Shown one piece after another: positions 32,107-39,981 of a stretch of DNA of 40,358 bases (positions are counted from its first letter, which is position 1; each line of letters opens with the position of its first letter). A program made the position numbers and the translations under genes. Under the pieces are notes generated by a model, which was given only the letters and a program-made list of their open reading frames with translations, had not been told where the DNA came from and ran no database searches. Origin of the DNA: an uncultured Clostridia bacterium (lineage in GTDB: Bacteria; Bacillota; Clostridia; TANB77; CAG-508). The stretch spans positions 1 through 40,358 of the forward strand of contig CAPZDM010000009.1 of assembly GCA_948745425.1 (NCBI GenBank), written 5' to 3'.

Positions 32107-33867
32107 TCAATTTATTAAAACGGCTTTGATCCTACGTATTCCTGCTGACGATGCTTCTTCTTTTTGAATTTTGAAATGCCCTAAAACTTTTGTATTCTCT
32201 ACATGTGGTCCCATACAAATTTCCTTTGATACATCACCTATTGTATAAACTGTTACAGTATCTGGATATCTTTCTATAAACATTGCTTCTGCACCTGTTG
32301 CTACTGCATCTTCCTTCTTCATTTCTGTACTTGTAACGGTTAAACTATCTTCTATCCATTTGTTAATTAAATCTTCTATTTTCTTTTTTTCTTCATCAGT
32401 TAATTTATGGTCACAAGGGAAGTCAAATCTCATTCTTTCTGGAGTTATATTACTTCCAGCTTGATGTGTAGCTGGGCCTAAAACTACTTTTAATGCAGCG
32501 TTTAGAAGATGTGTAGCTGTATGGTATTTTGTTTCCATTTCTCCACTTCCACTTAATCCACCTTTAAATTTTTTATCAGAACCAATTTTAGATTTTTCTT
32601 GATGTTCTTTAAATAGTTTATCTATCTCCTTTAAATCTACTGAATACCCCTGTTCTTCTGCAATTTCTTTTGTAACTTCTGGTGGAAATCCATAGGTTTC
32701 ATAAAGATTAAATACAGTTGATGGTTCTAATATAATTTTATTTTCTTGTTTTGCTCTATTTAAAACTTTTTCTAATTCTCTTTGACCATGTTCAAGTGTT
32801 TTTACGAATTTATCTTTCTCGTCAATTATAACTTGCTTGATTTCTTCTTTTTTCAATACTAAGTCAGGATACATTTCTCCAAGAGTATCTACATAAATAT
32901 CTACTAATATAGATAACTCATTTAAGTTTATTTCAAGTTTATTTAAATGTCTTACCATTCTACGTATTAGTCTTCTTAATATATATCCTCTATCAATATT
33001 TGATGGTCTTCCTCCATCTGAAATAATCATCATACTTGCACGTAAATGTTCTGCAACTATTCTTCTACTTTGAATATTTTCTTTATGTGGAGTTAATTCT
33101 AATAATTTATCCATTACAGGTACAAAAAGTTCTGTATCATAAGGAGTTTCTTTTCCTTGTAATAACATATTTATTCTTTCAAGTCCTAAACCTGTGTCTA
33201 CATTCTTTTGTGATAATTTTTTATATGTCCCATCTTCATTTTTATAAAATTCCATAAATACATTATTCCAAATTTCAACATATTTACCACAACCACAAGA
33301 TGGGTTACATTCTGAAGAGCATTTTGGTTTACCTGTATCATAAAACATTTCAGTATCTGGTCCACAAGGTCCTGTTTCTCCTGCTATCCACCAGTTATCA
33401 TCTTTTCCAAAGAAATATATTCTTTCCTCTGGTATTCCTACTTTTTTCCATACTTTTGCACTTTCTTCATCTCTAGCACAATCTGAGTCTCCTCCAAAAC
33501 ATGTTACAGATAATTTTTCTACTGGAATACATAATTCTTTTGTTAAAAATTCATAACTCATACTAATAGATTCTTCTTTGAAATAATCTCCTAGTGACCA
33601 GTTTCCTAACATTTCGAAATATGTTAAATGTCTATTATCTCCTACTTCATCAATATCAACTGTTCTTAAACATTTTTGGTAATCTGTAAGACGTGTTCCA
33701 TTTGGATGTTTTTGTCCTAATAAATAAGGGACTAATGGTTGCATACCTGCTGTTGTAAATAAAACAGATGCATCATTTTCAGGGATTAATGGTGCACTTG
33801 GTATAACAGCATGTCCTTTTGATTTAAAATAATTTAAGTATTTGTTTCTAATTTCTATTGCTTTCAT
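32107..33867 (-). CDS. alaS: Alanyl-tRNA synthetase, short form without C-Ala domain
   Basis: Charges tRNA-Ala. The class II catalytic domain shows F-T-T-A-G-M-Q-P-L-V-P-Y, Y-F-E-M-L-G-N-W-S-L-G-D-Y-F and G-L-G-L-E-R. The editing domain has H-T-A-T-H-L-L and C-M-G-P-H, where most AlaRS have C-G-G-T-H. The protein ends R-R-I-K-A-V-L-I-N at 586 residues, about 300 short of the common form, without the C-Ala domain. The end is a clean stop after a complete editing domain, so this looks like a true short form rather than a frameshift. A cysteine-rich insert C-S-S-E-C-N-P-S-C-G-C-G lies near residue 183. Confidence 0.92.
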   Translation of the reverse strand: MKAIEIRNKYLNYFKSKGHAVIPSAPLIPENDASVLFTTAGMQPLVPYLLGQKHPNGTRLTDYQKCLRTVDIDEVGDNRHLTYFEMLGNWSLGDYFKEESISMSYEFLTKELCIPVEKLSVTCFGGDSDCARDEESAKVWKKVGIPEERIYFFGKDDNWWIAGETGPCGPDTEMFYDTGKPKCSSECNPSCGCGKYVEIWNNVFMEFYKNEDGTYKKLSQKNVDTGLGLERINMLLQGKETPYDTELFVPVMDKLLELTPHKENIQSRRIVAEHLRASMMIISDGGRPSNIDRGYILRRLIRRMVRHLNKLEINLNELSILVDIYVDTLGEMYPDLVLKKEEIKQVIIDEKDKFVKTLEHGQRELEKVLNRAKQENKIILEPSTVFNLYETYGFPPEVTKEIAEEQGYSVDLKEIDKLFKEHQEKSKIGSDKKFKGGLSGSGEMETKYHTATHLLNAALKVVLGPATHQAGSNITPERMRFDFPCDHKLTDEEKKKIEDLINKWIEDSLTVTSTEMKKEDAVATGAEAMFIERYPDTVTVYTIGDVSKEICMGPHVENTKVLGHFKIQKEEASSAGIRRIKAVLIN

Positions 33868-33967
33868 AATCTACCTTCTTTTTTATACATACTAATTAAA
33901 TTATATAATATAATTTTATAAATTTCAATTACATTATTATAAAAAAGTTGATTTTTTTTATATTCTA

Positions 33968-34027
33968 GGAAAGCTATCGCCGTCAGATAACTTTAAAGGC
34001 CTATGCACATTGTTGTACATAAGCCTT
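33968..34027 (-). terminator. Tandem hairpins after spoVT
   Basis: First AAGGCTTATGTACA / TGTGCATAGGCCTT (minus, 34027-33996), then AAAGTTATC / GATAGCTTT (minus, 33994-33970). No strong T-tract follows the first; together they likely end spoVT transcription before alaS. Confidence 0.6.
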
Positions 34028-34035
34028 ATCACCTT

Positions 34036-34590
34036 TTATATTTCCATTTGATTTCCTAAAAATCCTGCTGCTGATTGAACTAATTTATATTCTGTATCAC
34101 CCATTTTTGTTTGAGCATCTTTAGACATTAAAATTACACTTCCAATAACATCTCCTTGAGAAATTATAGGATATACTACTTGAGAATTAAACTTTCTATC
34201 TTTATTATCATTTTGAGTTATTGGTATTGATATTTCGTTATTCTCACTACTTGTATAAACTTCTTTATCTTCTAATAATTGTTCTAATTCAGATGATAAA
34301 TTTTGTTCTAAAAATTCTTTTTTTGATCCCCCTGAAACAGCAATAACTGTATCCTTATCTGTAATACAAGCAATATGTCCTGTTGTCTTTGATAATGTCT
34401 CTGTATATCCAGAAGCAAATTCTGAAAGTTCTCCAATAGGAGAATATTTTTTTAAGATAACTCCACCTTCTCTATCTGTAAAAATTTCTAATGGATCTCC
34501 CTCTTTTATATGAAGTACTCTTCTTATTTCCTTTGGAATTACAATTCTTCCCAAATCATCTATTCTTCTTACTACTCCAGTTGCTTTCAT
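34036..34590 (-). CDS. spoVT: Stage V sporulation regulator SpoVT
   Basis: AbrB-type transcription factor acting late in the forespore. The swapped-hairpin DNA-binding domain is M-K-A-T-G-V-V-R-R-I-D-D-L-G-R-I-V-I-P-K-E-I-R-R, then L-H-I-K-E-G-D-P-L-E-I-F; a GAF-like C-terminal domain ends A-A-G-F-L-G-N-Q-M-E-I. At 184 residues it is close to the Bacillus protein (178). AAAGGAGGAAA precedes ATG 34590. Transcribed alone by the look of the flanks. Confidence 0.95.
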   Translation of the reverse strand: MKATGVVRRIDDLGRIVIPKEIRRVLHIKEGDPLEIFTDREGGVILKKYSPIGELSEFASGYTETLSKTTGHIACITDKDTVIAVSGGSKKEFLEQNLSSELEQLLEDKEVYTSSENNEISIPITQNDNKDRKFNSQVVYPIISQGDVIGSVILMSKDAQTKMGDTEYKLVQSAAGFLGNQMEI

Positions 34591-34755
34591 TTCGCTTTTC
34601 CTCCTTTAAGTTAATTATTTTAGGTTTATATTTCCTTTTAGTTTCTAGTAAACTACATTTCTATAAAAATGCAATTTATGTAGAAATAAATTTTGTTTTT
34701 ATAAACTTATTATTACACTTGAGGAAAATTTTATACATTTTATTTAAATATAATT

Positions 34756-35415
34756 TTAATCTTTTGAAATAGTAAAAATCCCTATTTCTCTTGCCCCATT
34801 TTCTTTTAAAAGTCTTGAACATTCATTAACTGTGTTTCCAGTAGTATATATATCATCTAATAAAAGAATACTTTTTTCTTTAATTAAATTACTATTTTGA
34901 ACTTTATAAATATTTTTAACATTTAAAACTCTATCTTCTTTAGTTAAAGTACTTTGTGCAACATTATTTTCTGTTTTAATTAATAATTTATTCAAAAATT
35001 GAATATTTCTTAATTTTCTACTTATTTCTTTTGCTAATAATTCACTTTGATTATATCCCCTATGATTAAGTCTTTTCTTATGTATAGGTACAGGAATAAT
35101 TATTTCATAATTGTTTATAAAATCAACTATTTTTTTATTACTTAGAATAATACTTGCAAATGTTTTATATAGATATGGCTTATCATTAAATTTATAATCT
35201 ATTAATAATTTTCGAATCTGACCTTCATATTTGAATATATATCCATGTTTATTAAAAAATTTATCTGTTTTGTTTTCATAATTATTAATTTTCGAAATAG
35301 TAATTTTATCTATTTGTGATTTACAATTTTCGCACAAACTATTTTTATCTATTTCTTCACAAATTCCACATACATTTGGATATATTAATTCTGATAAAAA
35401 ATCTAAAATTTCTAT
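34756..35415 (-). CDS. comF: ComF-family phosphoribosyltransferase-like competence protein
   Basis: Helps single-stranded DNA uptake in transformation. The N-terminal zinc motif C-G-I-C ... C-E-N-C is encoded from about 35375; the phosphoribosyl-binding loop is L-L-D-D-I-Y-T-T-G-N-T-V near the C-terminus, with H-R-G-Y-N-Q-S-E-L-L-A before it. The first standard start (TTG 35337) would cut the zinc motif, and the open frame extends to about 35420, so a non-standard start (ATA or ATT after GAAAGGA) is likely and the 5' end is approximate. With dprA it suggests a transformation pathway. Confidence 0.82.
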   Translation of the reverse strand: MEILDFLSELIYPNVCGICEEIDKNSLCENCKSQIDKITISKINNYENKTDKFFNKHGYIFKYEGQIRKLLIDYKFNDKPYLYKTFASIILSNKKIVDFINNYEIIIPVPIHKKRLNHRGYNQSELLAKEISRKLRNIQFLNKLLIKTENNVAQSTLTKEDRVLNVKNIYKVQNSNLIKEKSILLLDDIYTTGNTVNECSRLLKENGAREIGIFTISKD

Positions 35416-35534
35416 TTTAAATCATTCCTTTCTCTATTTTTTAACATTTTTCGATAATTTTGCATATTTTATAATAATGATAATTAAAGGAATTAGCTTC
35501 CTATATCATAAAAACTTATAAGGAGGAAATAATA

Positions 35535-35900
35535 GTGTTCACTCGTAGATGTAGACGTAATTGCTGTTGTCCTATGAATAATATGGATAATAACAATTCT
35601 TGTGATTATGAAACAATATGTAATGATGTTTCAAACAATTGTTGTTGCAAAGATAATGATGATTGTGGTTGTGGATATGACGATGATAACTGTTGTGGAG
35701 ATATATTCCCATATAACCCAATGTTTGCTCAAAGTTATGTTCCTATTCAACATATGGATAAAACTTTTGTACCTTGTGTTGGATTAAAAAAAGGAACTAT
35801 ATTCCCTGAATTGGTTGACCCATATTATCCTTGTCAATCAATTGATTTTATAAACTTTATTAAAGATACTAACAATATTGGAGAGGGGTGTAATGGATGA
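35535..35900 (+). CDS. cotJA: Spore coat protein CotJA with cysteine-rich N-terminus
   Basis: The C-terminal half (Q-S-Y-V-P-I-Q-H-M-D-K-T-F ... G-L-K-K-G-T-I-F-P-E-L-V-D-P-Y) is CotJA. The first 55 residues are unusual, with runs of Cys (R-R-N-C-C-C-P, N-N-C-C-C-K, C-G-C-G, N-C-C-G) and Asp/Asn, which may bind metal or cross-link in the coat. The start is GTG 35535 after AAGGAGG. It overlaps cotJB by four bases (ATGA) and heads the cotJABC operon. Confidence 0.85.
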   Translation: MFTRRCRRNCCCPMNNMDNNNSCDYETICNDVSNNCCCKDNDDCGCGYDDDNCCGDIFPYNPMFAQSYVPIQHMDKTFVPCVGLKKGTIFPELVDPYYPCQSIDFINFIKDTNNIGEGCNG

Positions 35901-36217
35901 ATAACGAATGCTGTGAAAATAATGTAGAAGAAAGAAACTGTTGTTGTGATTGTCATGAAAATGACTGTGATAAAACTAGAAAAGAAATGTTAATGCAAAT
36001 TAAAGAATATTCTTTTGCTTTAGATGAATTAAATTTATATTTAGATACTCATCCAGATGACACTAAAGCTCTATGTTTGCATAATAATTATTCAAGAACA
36101 TTAAGAGAATTAGAAACTGAATATCAAAGAGTTTATGGTCCATTAACTGCAAATTATCCATGTAATAAATGGAGATGGCTTGAAGAACCATGGCCTTGGG
36201 AAAGGGGGATTATGTAA
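35897..36217 (+). CDS. cotJB: Spore coat protein CotJB with cysteine-rich N-terminus
   Basis: The family core M-L-M-Q-I-K-E-Y-S-F-A-L-D-E-L-N-L-Y-L-D-T-H-P and the C-terminal P-C-N-K-W-R-W-L-E-E-P-W-P-W-E are clear. About 27 extra N-terminal residues are Cys-rich (E-C-C, N-C-C-C-D-C-H), echoing CotJA and absent from the Bacillus protein. It overlaps cotJA and is followed two bases later by cotJC. GAGAGGGG precedes its ATG. Confidence 0.88.
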   Translation: MNNECCENNVEERNCCCDCHENDCDKTRKEMLMQIKEYSFALDELNLYLDTHPDDTKALCLHNNYSRTLRELETEYQRVYGPLTANYPCNKWRWLEEPWPWERGIM

Positions 36218-36219
36218 TT

Positions 36220-36441
36220 ATGTGGGATTATAAAAAGATTTTACAATATCCAATAAATATAAAGACGCCTGATCCAAGATTAGCTAAAGTGATAATTTCT
36301 CAATATGGCGGACCTGATGGAGAACTTGCTGCCTCTTTAAGATATTTGAGTCAAAGATTTGGAATGCCAGATCAGAATGCTAAAGCTATATTAAATGATA
36401 TTGGTACAGAAGAATATGTTCCTAAGGAGTGCGTTTGTTGA
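36220..36441 (+). pseudogene. cotJC: cotJC 5' fragment, interrupted by a recombinase element
   Basis: CotJC is a manganese-catalase-like coat protein of about 190 residues. This fragment matches the family for about 66 residues (M-W-D-Y-K-K-I-L-Q-Y-P ... Q-Y-G-G-P-D-G-E-L-A-A-S-L-R-Y-L ... D-I-G-T-E-E) and then leaves it abruptly (Y-V-P-K-E-C-V-C, stop). The break falls within an intact metal-binding motif, where the family continues with A-H-L-E-M. A serine recombinase gene follows within 200 bases, so the gene is best read as interrupted by an element whose far end, with the 3' half, lies outside the window. It could be restored by excision, as for sigK. Confidence 0.82.
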
Positions 36442-36616
36442 TAAAATTAACAAATTCCCCCCTCAAACGTCCTCATTAGGTACATATTGTTTGCACCAAA
36501 ATGAAGTCGTTTGACGCTTAAAAAAAATTAATTTAACTTGTTGTCATTCTGCTTCTTAGTTCGTTATATTTTATGTTTTTTTAATCATCATGTCTTTTAT
36601 TATATCATAAAATTTT

Positions 36617-38221
36617 CTAAACTGCTTTATTAATTTTAGGATATAAATTTATAATAAAGTTTGTTGGATCTGAATCTTTCCTTATTGATTTTTCAGTTTT
36701 TAAGTATGTTACTTGAGTTAAAACTGTTTTAAATAAATCATTTTTCTCTTCTGCTGTTTGTAATAAATTATATACATCAAGAAGATTCTCAATTTTAGGT
36801 ACTAATACTTCTTTTTCCTTATCAACTATCTTTTCTTGTGATAATTTTGTTTTATATTCTTCAATAGAATTATTAATTCTTGCTACATTTTGTGATACAG
36901 ATTCACTTCTAGCCTTAAACATTTCCTTTGTATAAGTGCCATCCTCTAAAAAATTAAATATGCTTAATAATTTATCATTTTCCTTTTTAGCCTCTGCCTC
37001 TAATGATGCTATAGTTTCTTCAATAGACTCGATTTTGTTATGATTTATTTTTTCTATATGTTGTTGATAATCAAATTCATATTGCTCTAACCATTTTTTT
37101 AATCCATCTAAAACTTTTTCTTCTACAAAATGAAATTTTGATCCTACATTATCACATTTAGGATTTGCACAATATAAAGTTGGCTCTTTACTATATTTGC
37201 TATATGATCTTCTTTTCATTTTCTTACCACATTTAGCACATATAACTAAACCACATAGTGGGTTTTGTATTACATTATTATGTACTATTGGTGCTGAATT
37301 AAGGCTTCTCTTTGCAGAAACAATCTTCCACGTTTTATCATCAATTATAGCTTTATGTAATCCATCTGTCAATATATAATCTTCATTTCTTGGTCTGGTT
37401 TTAACAAGTTTTTCCTTTTTATATACTTTAACTTCTTTTCTAGCATTCCATTTTATTTTGCCCATATACACAGGATTTGCCAAGATATCCTTTACACTAG
37501 CTACAGTCCACTCATCATTTTTTCTCGGTTTTAAACCCATTTCATTTAACTTTCTAGTCACTTCATGTAATGACAAATCATCATAAGCATATAAATCATA
37601 AATTATTTTTACTGTATTTGCTTCTGAATTTATTTCTAATGTATATCCTTTATCGCCTTTTATTTTAACTCTATCATATCCAAAAGGTGGTATACTTCCA
37701 ACATACTTGCCTTCATTAACTGATAATAATCTACCTCTTTGCAATCTTCGGTTGATTACTTTATATTCTCTTCTAGACATAAATAATCCAAATTCAAAAT
37801 ATTCTTCATCAAATTCATCATTTGGATCATATATTTTCATTGGTGTAACTATTTTTGTATTAGATATTTTAAATGCTTTTGCAACAATTCCTTGATCCAT
37901 TGTTTCACCACGAGCTAATCTTTCTATCTCTACAACTAATACACCCTTCCATTTTCCTTCTCTTACATCTGACAATAGTTTTTGCATTTCGGGTCTTGCT
38001 TCAATAGTCTCTCCACTTACTATCTCTCTATATATTTTTCCTATTTTTAACCCTTTCTTATTTGCTAAATCTAGTAAAATATGTTCATGCCTTGCTAATG
38101 TTTCACCTTCGCCTTTTGCTTCTGCTTCCATATCAGCTCTTGATTTTCTTAAATAAATTGCATATTCGCCTAAAATATCTAATATCTTTCCATGTGAATA
38201 ACCACTGTATATATCTTCCAA
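36617..38221 (-). CDS. Large serine recombinase of the cotJC element
   Basis: A 534-residue large serine recombinase. The resolvase domain begins near residue 16 with E-Y-A-I-Y-L-R-K-S-R-A-D, where the expected catalytic Ser position after I-Y is Leu and S follows at R-K-S, as in many Clostridia members. E-I-E-R-L-A-R-G and a recombinase domain (P-P-F-G-Y-D-R) follow, then a zinc ribbon C-A-K-C-G-K-K-M ... C-A-N-P-K-C and a C-terminal coiled coil. It reads toward the cotJC boundary, the same layout as the skin recombinase relative to its att site. No CGG codon and no frame break. AGGAGG precedes ATG 38221. Confidence 0.9.
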   Translation of the reverse strand: MEDIYSGYSHGKILDILGEYAIYLRKSRADMEAEAKGEGETLARHEHILLDLANKKGLKIGKIYREIVSGETIEARPEMQKLLSDVREGKWKGVLVVEIERLARGETMDQGIVAKAFKISNTKIVTPMKIYDPNDEFDEEYFEFGLFMSRREYKVINRRLQRGRLLSVNEGKYVGSIPPFGYDRVKIKGDKGYTLEINSEANTVKIIYDLYAYDDLSLHEVTRKLNEMGLKPRKNDEWTVASVKDILANPVYMGKIKWNARKEVKVYKKEKLVKTRPRNEDYILTDGLHKAIIDDKTWKIVSAKRSLNSAPIVHNNVIQNPLCGLVICAKCGKKMKRRSYSKYSKEPTLYCANPKCDNVGSKFHFVEEKVLDGLKKWLEQYEFDYQQHIEKINHNKIESIEETIASLEAEAKKENDKLLSIFNFLEDGTYTKEMFKARSESVSQNVARINNSIEEYKTKLSQEKIVDKEKEVLVPKIENLLDVYNLLQTAEEKNDLFKTVLTQVTYLKTEKSIRKDSDPTNFIINLYPKINKAV

Positions 38222-38295
38222 AATACCTCCTTCCTCTGTTAATTTTATTCAACTGCTGTGAGTTTAGCATAGGTTAAATAAAATTACAAATCGTT

Positions 38296-38433
38296 TCAAG
38301 AATATTCTGAAATTTTCTTTATTGTTAAACTTATTAATATATTTAATACTTCCTTATTTTCTTCTTTTGTACCAATATCTCTATCATCAAACCTAATTAA
38401 TGTAGATTCACTTTTATATTCTTCTACAATCAT
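38296..38433 (-). CDS. Small hypothetical protein (45 residues) beside the recombinase
   Basis: ATG 38433 follows AGAGGTG at short spacing. The protein M-I-V-E-E-Y-K-S-E-S-T-L-I-R-F-D-D-R ends S-L-T-I-K-K-I-S-E-Y-S. I recognise no family. Position directly upstream of the recombinase on the same strand suggests an accessory or directionality factor, which is inference only. Confidence 0.5.
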   Translation of the reverse strand: MIVEEYKSESTLIRFDDRDIGTKEENKEVLNILISLTIKKISEYS

Positions 38434-38475
38434 ACTACACCTCTAGTAATGTGTATGCAAAAAGTTGAATTATAA

Positions 38476-38895
38476 TTAATAGTTTTGCCACTTTATTTCT
38501 TTTGGTACATCAAATCCTGCTATTATGCCATTTCTTAAATGATATGATTTTGTTTTTTCATTATATTTATATGCAGAAGTATTCCAATTTCTATATGCTA
38601 TATTACTTATAGTTTTTCGACCTGATAATTCTTGACTTGCTTGTTTATGTAATTGCTGTAACTGCTGATATACTTCATCTTGAATTTTGGTTCTTCTTTT
38701 ACTCTTTATATAATCAATAGTCTTTTCTTTATGTTTTTGTTCTGAAGATAATTTTCTTCTTTCTTTTTCTTCATTATATCTTGAATCTTTGGTTACTACT
38801 CTTGAAACTTTATATTTAGAAATATTTAGTTCGTTTGCAATGTCTATTTGCTTCATTTTATCTTGAAAATATCGCTTTAATATTTCATCTTCCAT
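38476..38895 (-). CDS. Helix-turn-helix DNA-binding protein of the cotJC element
   Basis: A 139-residue protein whose N-terminus (I-L-K-R-Y-F-Q-D-K-M-K-Q-I-D-I-A-N-E-L-N-I-S-K-Y-K-V-S-R-V) is a clear helix-turn-helix, followed by a basic Glu/Lys-rich middle. Function unknown; likely a regulator of the element. ATG 38895 follows CAGGAGG. Confidence 0.7.
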   Translation of the reverse strand: MEDEILKRYFQDKMKQIDIANELNISKYKVSRVVTKDSRYNEEKERRKLSSEQKHKEKTIDYIKSKRRTKIQDEVYQQLQQLHKQASQELSGRKTISNIAYRNWNTSAYKYNEKTKSYHLRNGIIAGFDVPKEIKWQNY

Positions 38896-39069
38896 AGTAA
38901 CCTCCTGAACTCCTGCAACTTTTTGCTAACAACTTTTTTACATGAAGAAACTAATAGAGCAAAACTCTATTTTCTTCTTAACTTATTTTTCATTCTCGTG
39001 TACTTTCTATATGATTTAACTTTCGTTGTAATAATCCTTATGCAAAGGAGATACAGTAATTTTAATAAT

Positions 39070-39273
39070 TTACTTTTTCTCCTTTGACATAAGTTTCGCC
39101 AGTCTTTTTACTTCACGATTACCAAATTTCTCATAAAACATTTTGATTTCACTTTTTATAGATTTTTCATTTATTTCTGTACCACTATGTTGCAAAGTAT
39201 GAAATATAAGTTGTGCATAAGCAGTTATAAGTTCTAGTTCGGATGTATCTTTGTTTTCATTTTTCGTGTCCAT
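39070..39273 (-). CDS. Small hypothetical protein (67 residues) of the cotJC element
   Basis: A short helical protein (L-E-L-I-T-A-Y-A-Q-L-I-F-H-T-L-Q-H-S-G ... K-R-L-A-K-L-M-S-K-E-K-K). AAGGAGG fits the ATG at 39273 better than the one two codons earlier. Similar small proteins occur in conjugative elements of Clostridia; no function can be given. Confidence 0.6.
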   Translation of the reverse strand: MDTKNENKDTSELELITAYAQLIFHTLQHSGTEINEKSIKSEIKMFYEKFGNREVKRLAKLMSKEKK

Positions 39274-39340
39274 TGGCATTACCTCCTTCTTTGTTTATTT
39301 ACCTATTAAGAACACGAAAAAATTTTCAAATGTTGCATTT

Positions 39341-39520
39341 TTAAAAAATTTTTTTATTTTTTCTATTTTTACTTAAAATTTTAAATACTAATAACTTTAT
39401 TTCCTGTTGTAAATCCTCATCTATTTTTCCATTTATTACTGAACTTTTATTTATTAAATTCTTATAATCAGACATTATCTTTAGAATTTCTTCATCTGAT
39501 AAATTAAAATTATTAAACAT
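39341..39520 (-). CDS. Small Tn916-type regulatory protein (59 residues)
   Basis: ATG 39520 follows AAAGGAGAG and starts two bases after the stop of the sigma-like gene, so the two are translated together. The sequence N-L-S-D-E-E-I-L-K-I-M-S-D-Y, then N-G-K-I-D-E-D-L-Q-Q-E-I-K-L-L-V-F-K-I-L, resembles the small helix-turn-helix partner encoded beside the sigma-like gene in Tn916-type elements. Assignment by resemblance only. Confidence 0.65.
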   Translation of the reverse strand: MFNNFNLSDEEILKIMSDYKNLINKSSVINGKIDEDLQQEIKLLVFKILSKNRKNKKIF

Positions 39521-39522
39521 TA

Positions 39523-39951
39523 TTAAATCTCTCCTTTTATTATTCTTTCTGCAATTTTACCTTCAGCCTTAGTCTTTATTCTCCATACATTTGTCCTATC
39601 TATATGCATCATTTGACTTATATCATTTATAGATTTGTGTTTTTTATATAAATAAAAAAGCACTTCCTTCTCTTTTAAGGACAATGCTTTTACAATTTTA
39701 TATAATTTTGGATCTGAAAGAGTTTCCTCAAACTCTACTGCTGATACTATTTCATCTTGGTATTTTTGTAATATAATATCTAAAACAGATTCCTCTTTTG
39801 TAGGAATTATATCAGTTAAAATTGTCTCTGTTTCATTGATATAATTATAGTTTTTTTCTATATATTTATTTTTTGCTGTCATTACAATTCTTTTTAAATA
39901 AACCTTTTCTTCATTTGATAATTTCTCTACTAAATAATTTTTTCTTTCCAT
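39523..39951 (-). CDS. Sigma-70-like regulator of the cotJC element
   Basis: A 142-residue protein with a C-terminal sigma region 4 helix-turn-helix (L-S-L-K-E-K-E-V-L-F-Y-L-Y-K-K-H-K-S-I-N-D-I-S-Q-M-M-H-I-D-R-T-N-V-W-R) and a degenerate region-2-like N-terminus. Relatives in Tn916-type elements control transfer genes. The ATG at 39951 follows GGAGAAATATA; an in-frame TTG at 39981 lacks a site. Confidence 0.72.
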   Translation of the reverse strand: MERKNYLVEKLSNEEKVYLKRIVMTAKNKYIEKNYNYINETETILTDIIPTKEESVLDIILQKYQDEIVSAVEFEETLSDPKLYKIVKALSLKEKEVLFYLYKKHKSINDISQMMHIDRTNVWRIKTKAEGKIAERIIKGEI

Positions 39952-39981
39952 TATATTTCTCCAATCTTTTTGATTGGACAA

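Noticed and set aside
33868..33960. T-box riboswitch before alaS
   Set aside because: No specifier stem or T-box sequence can be seen in the short AT-rich leader.
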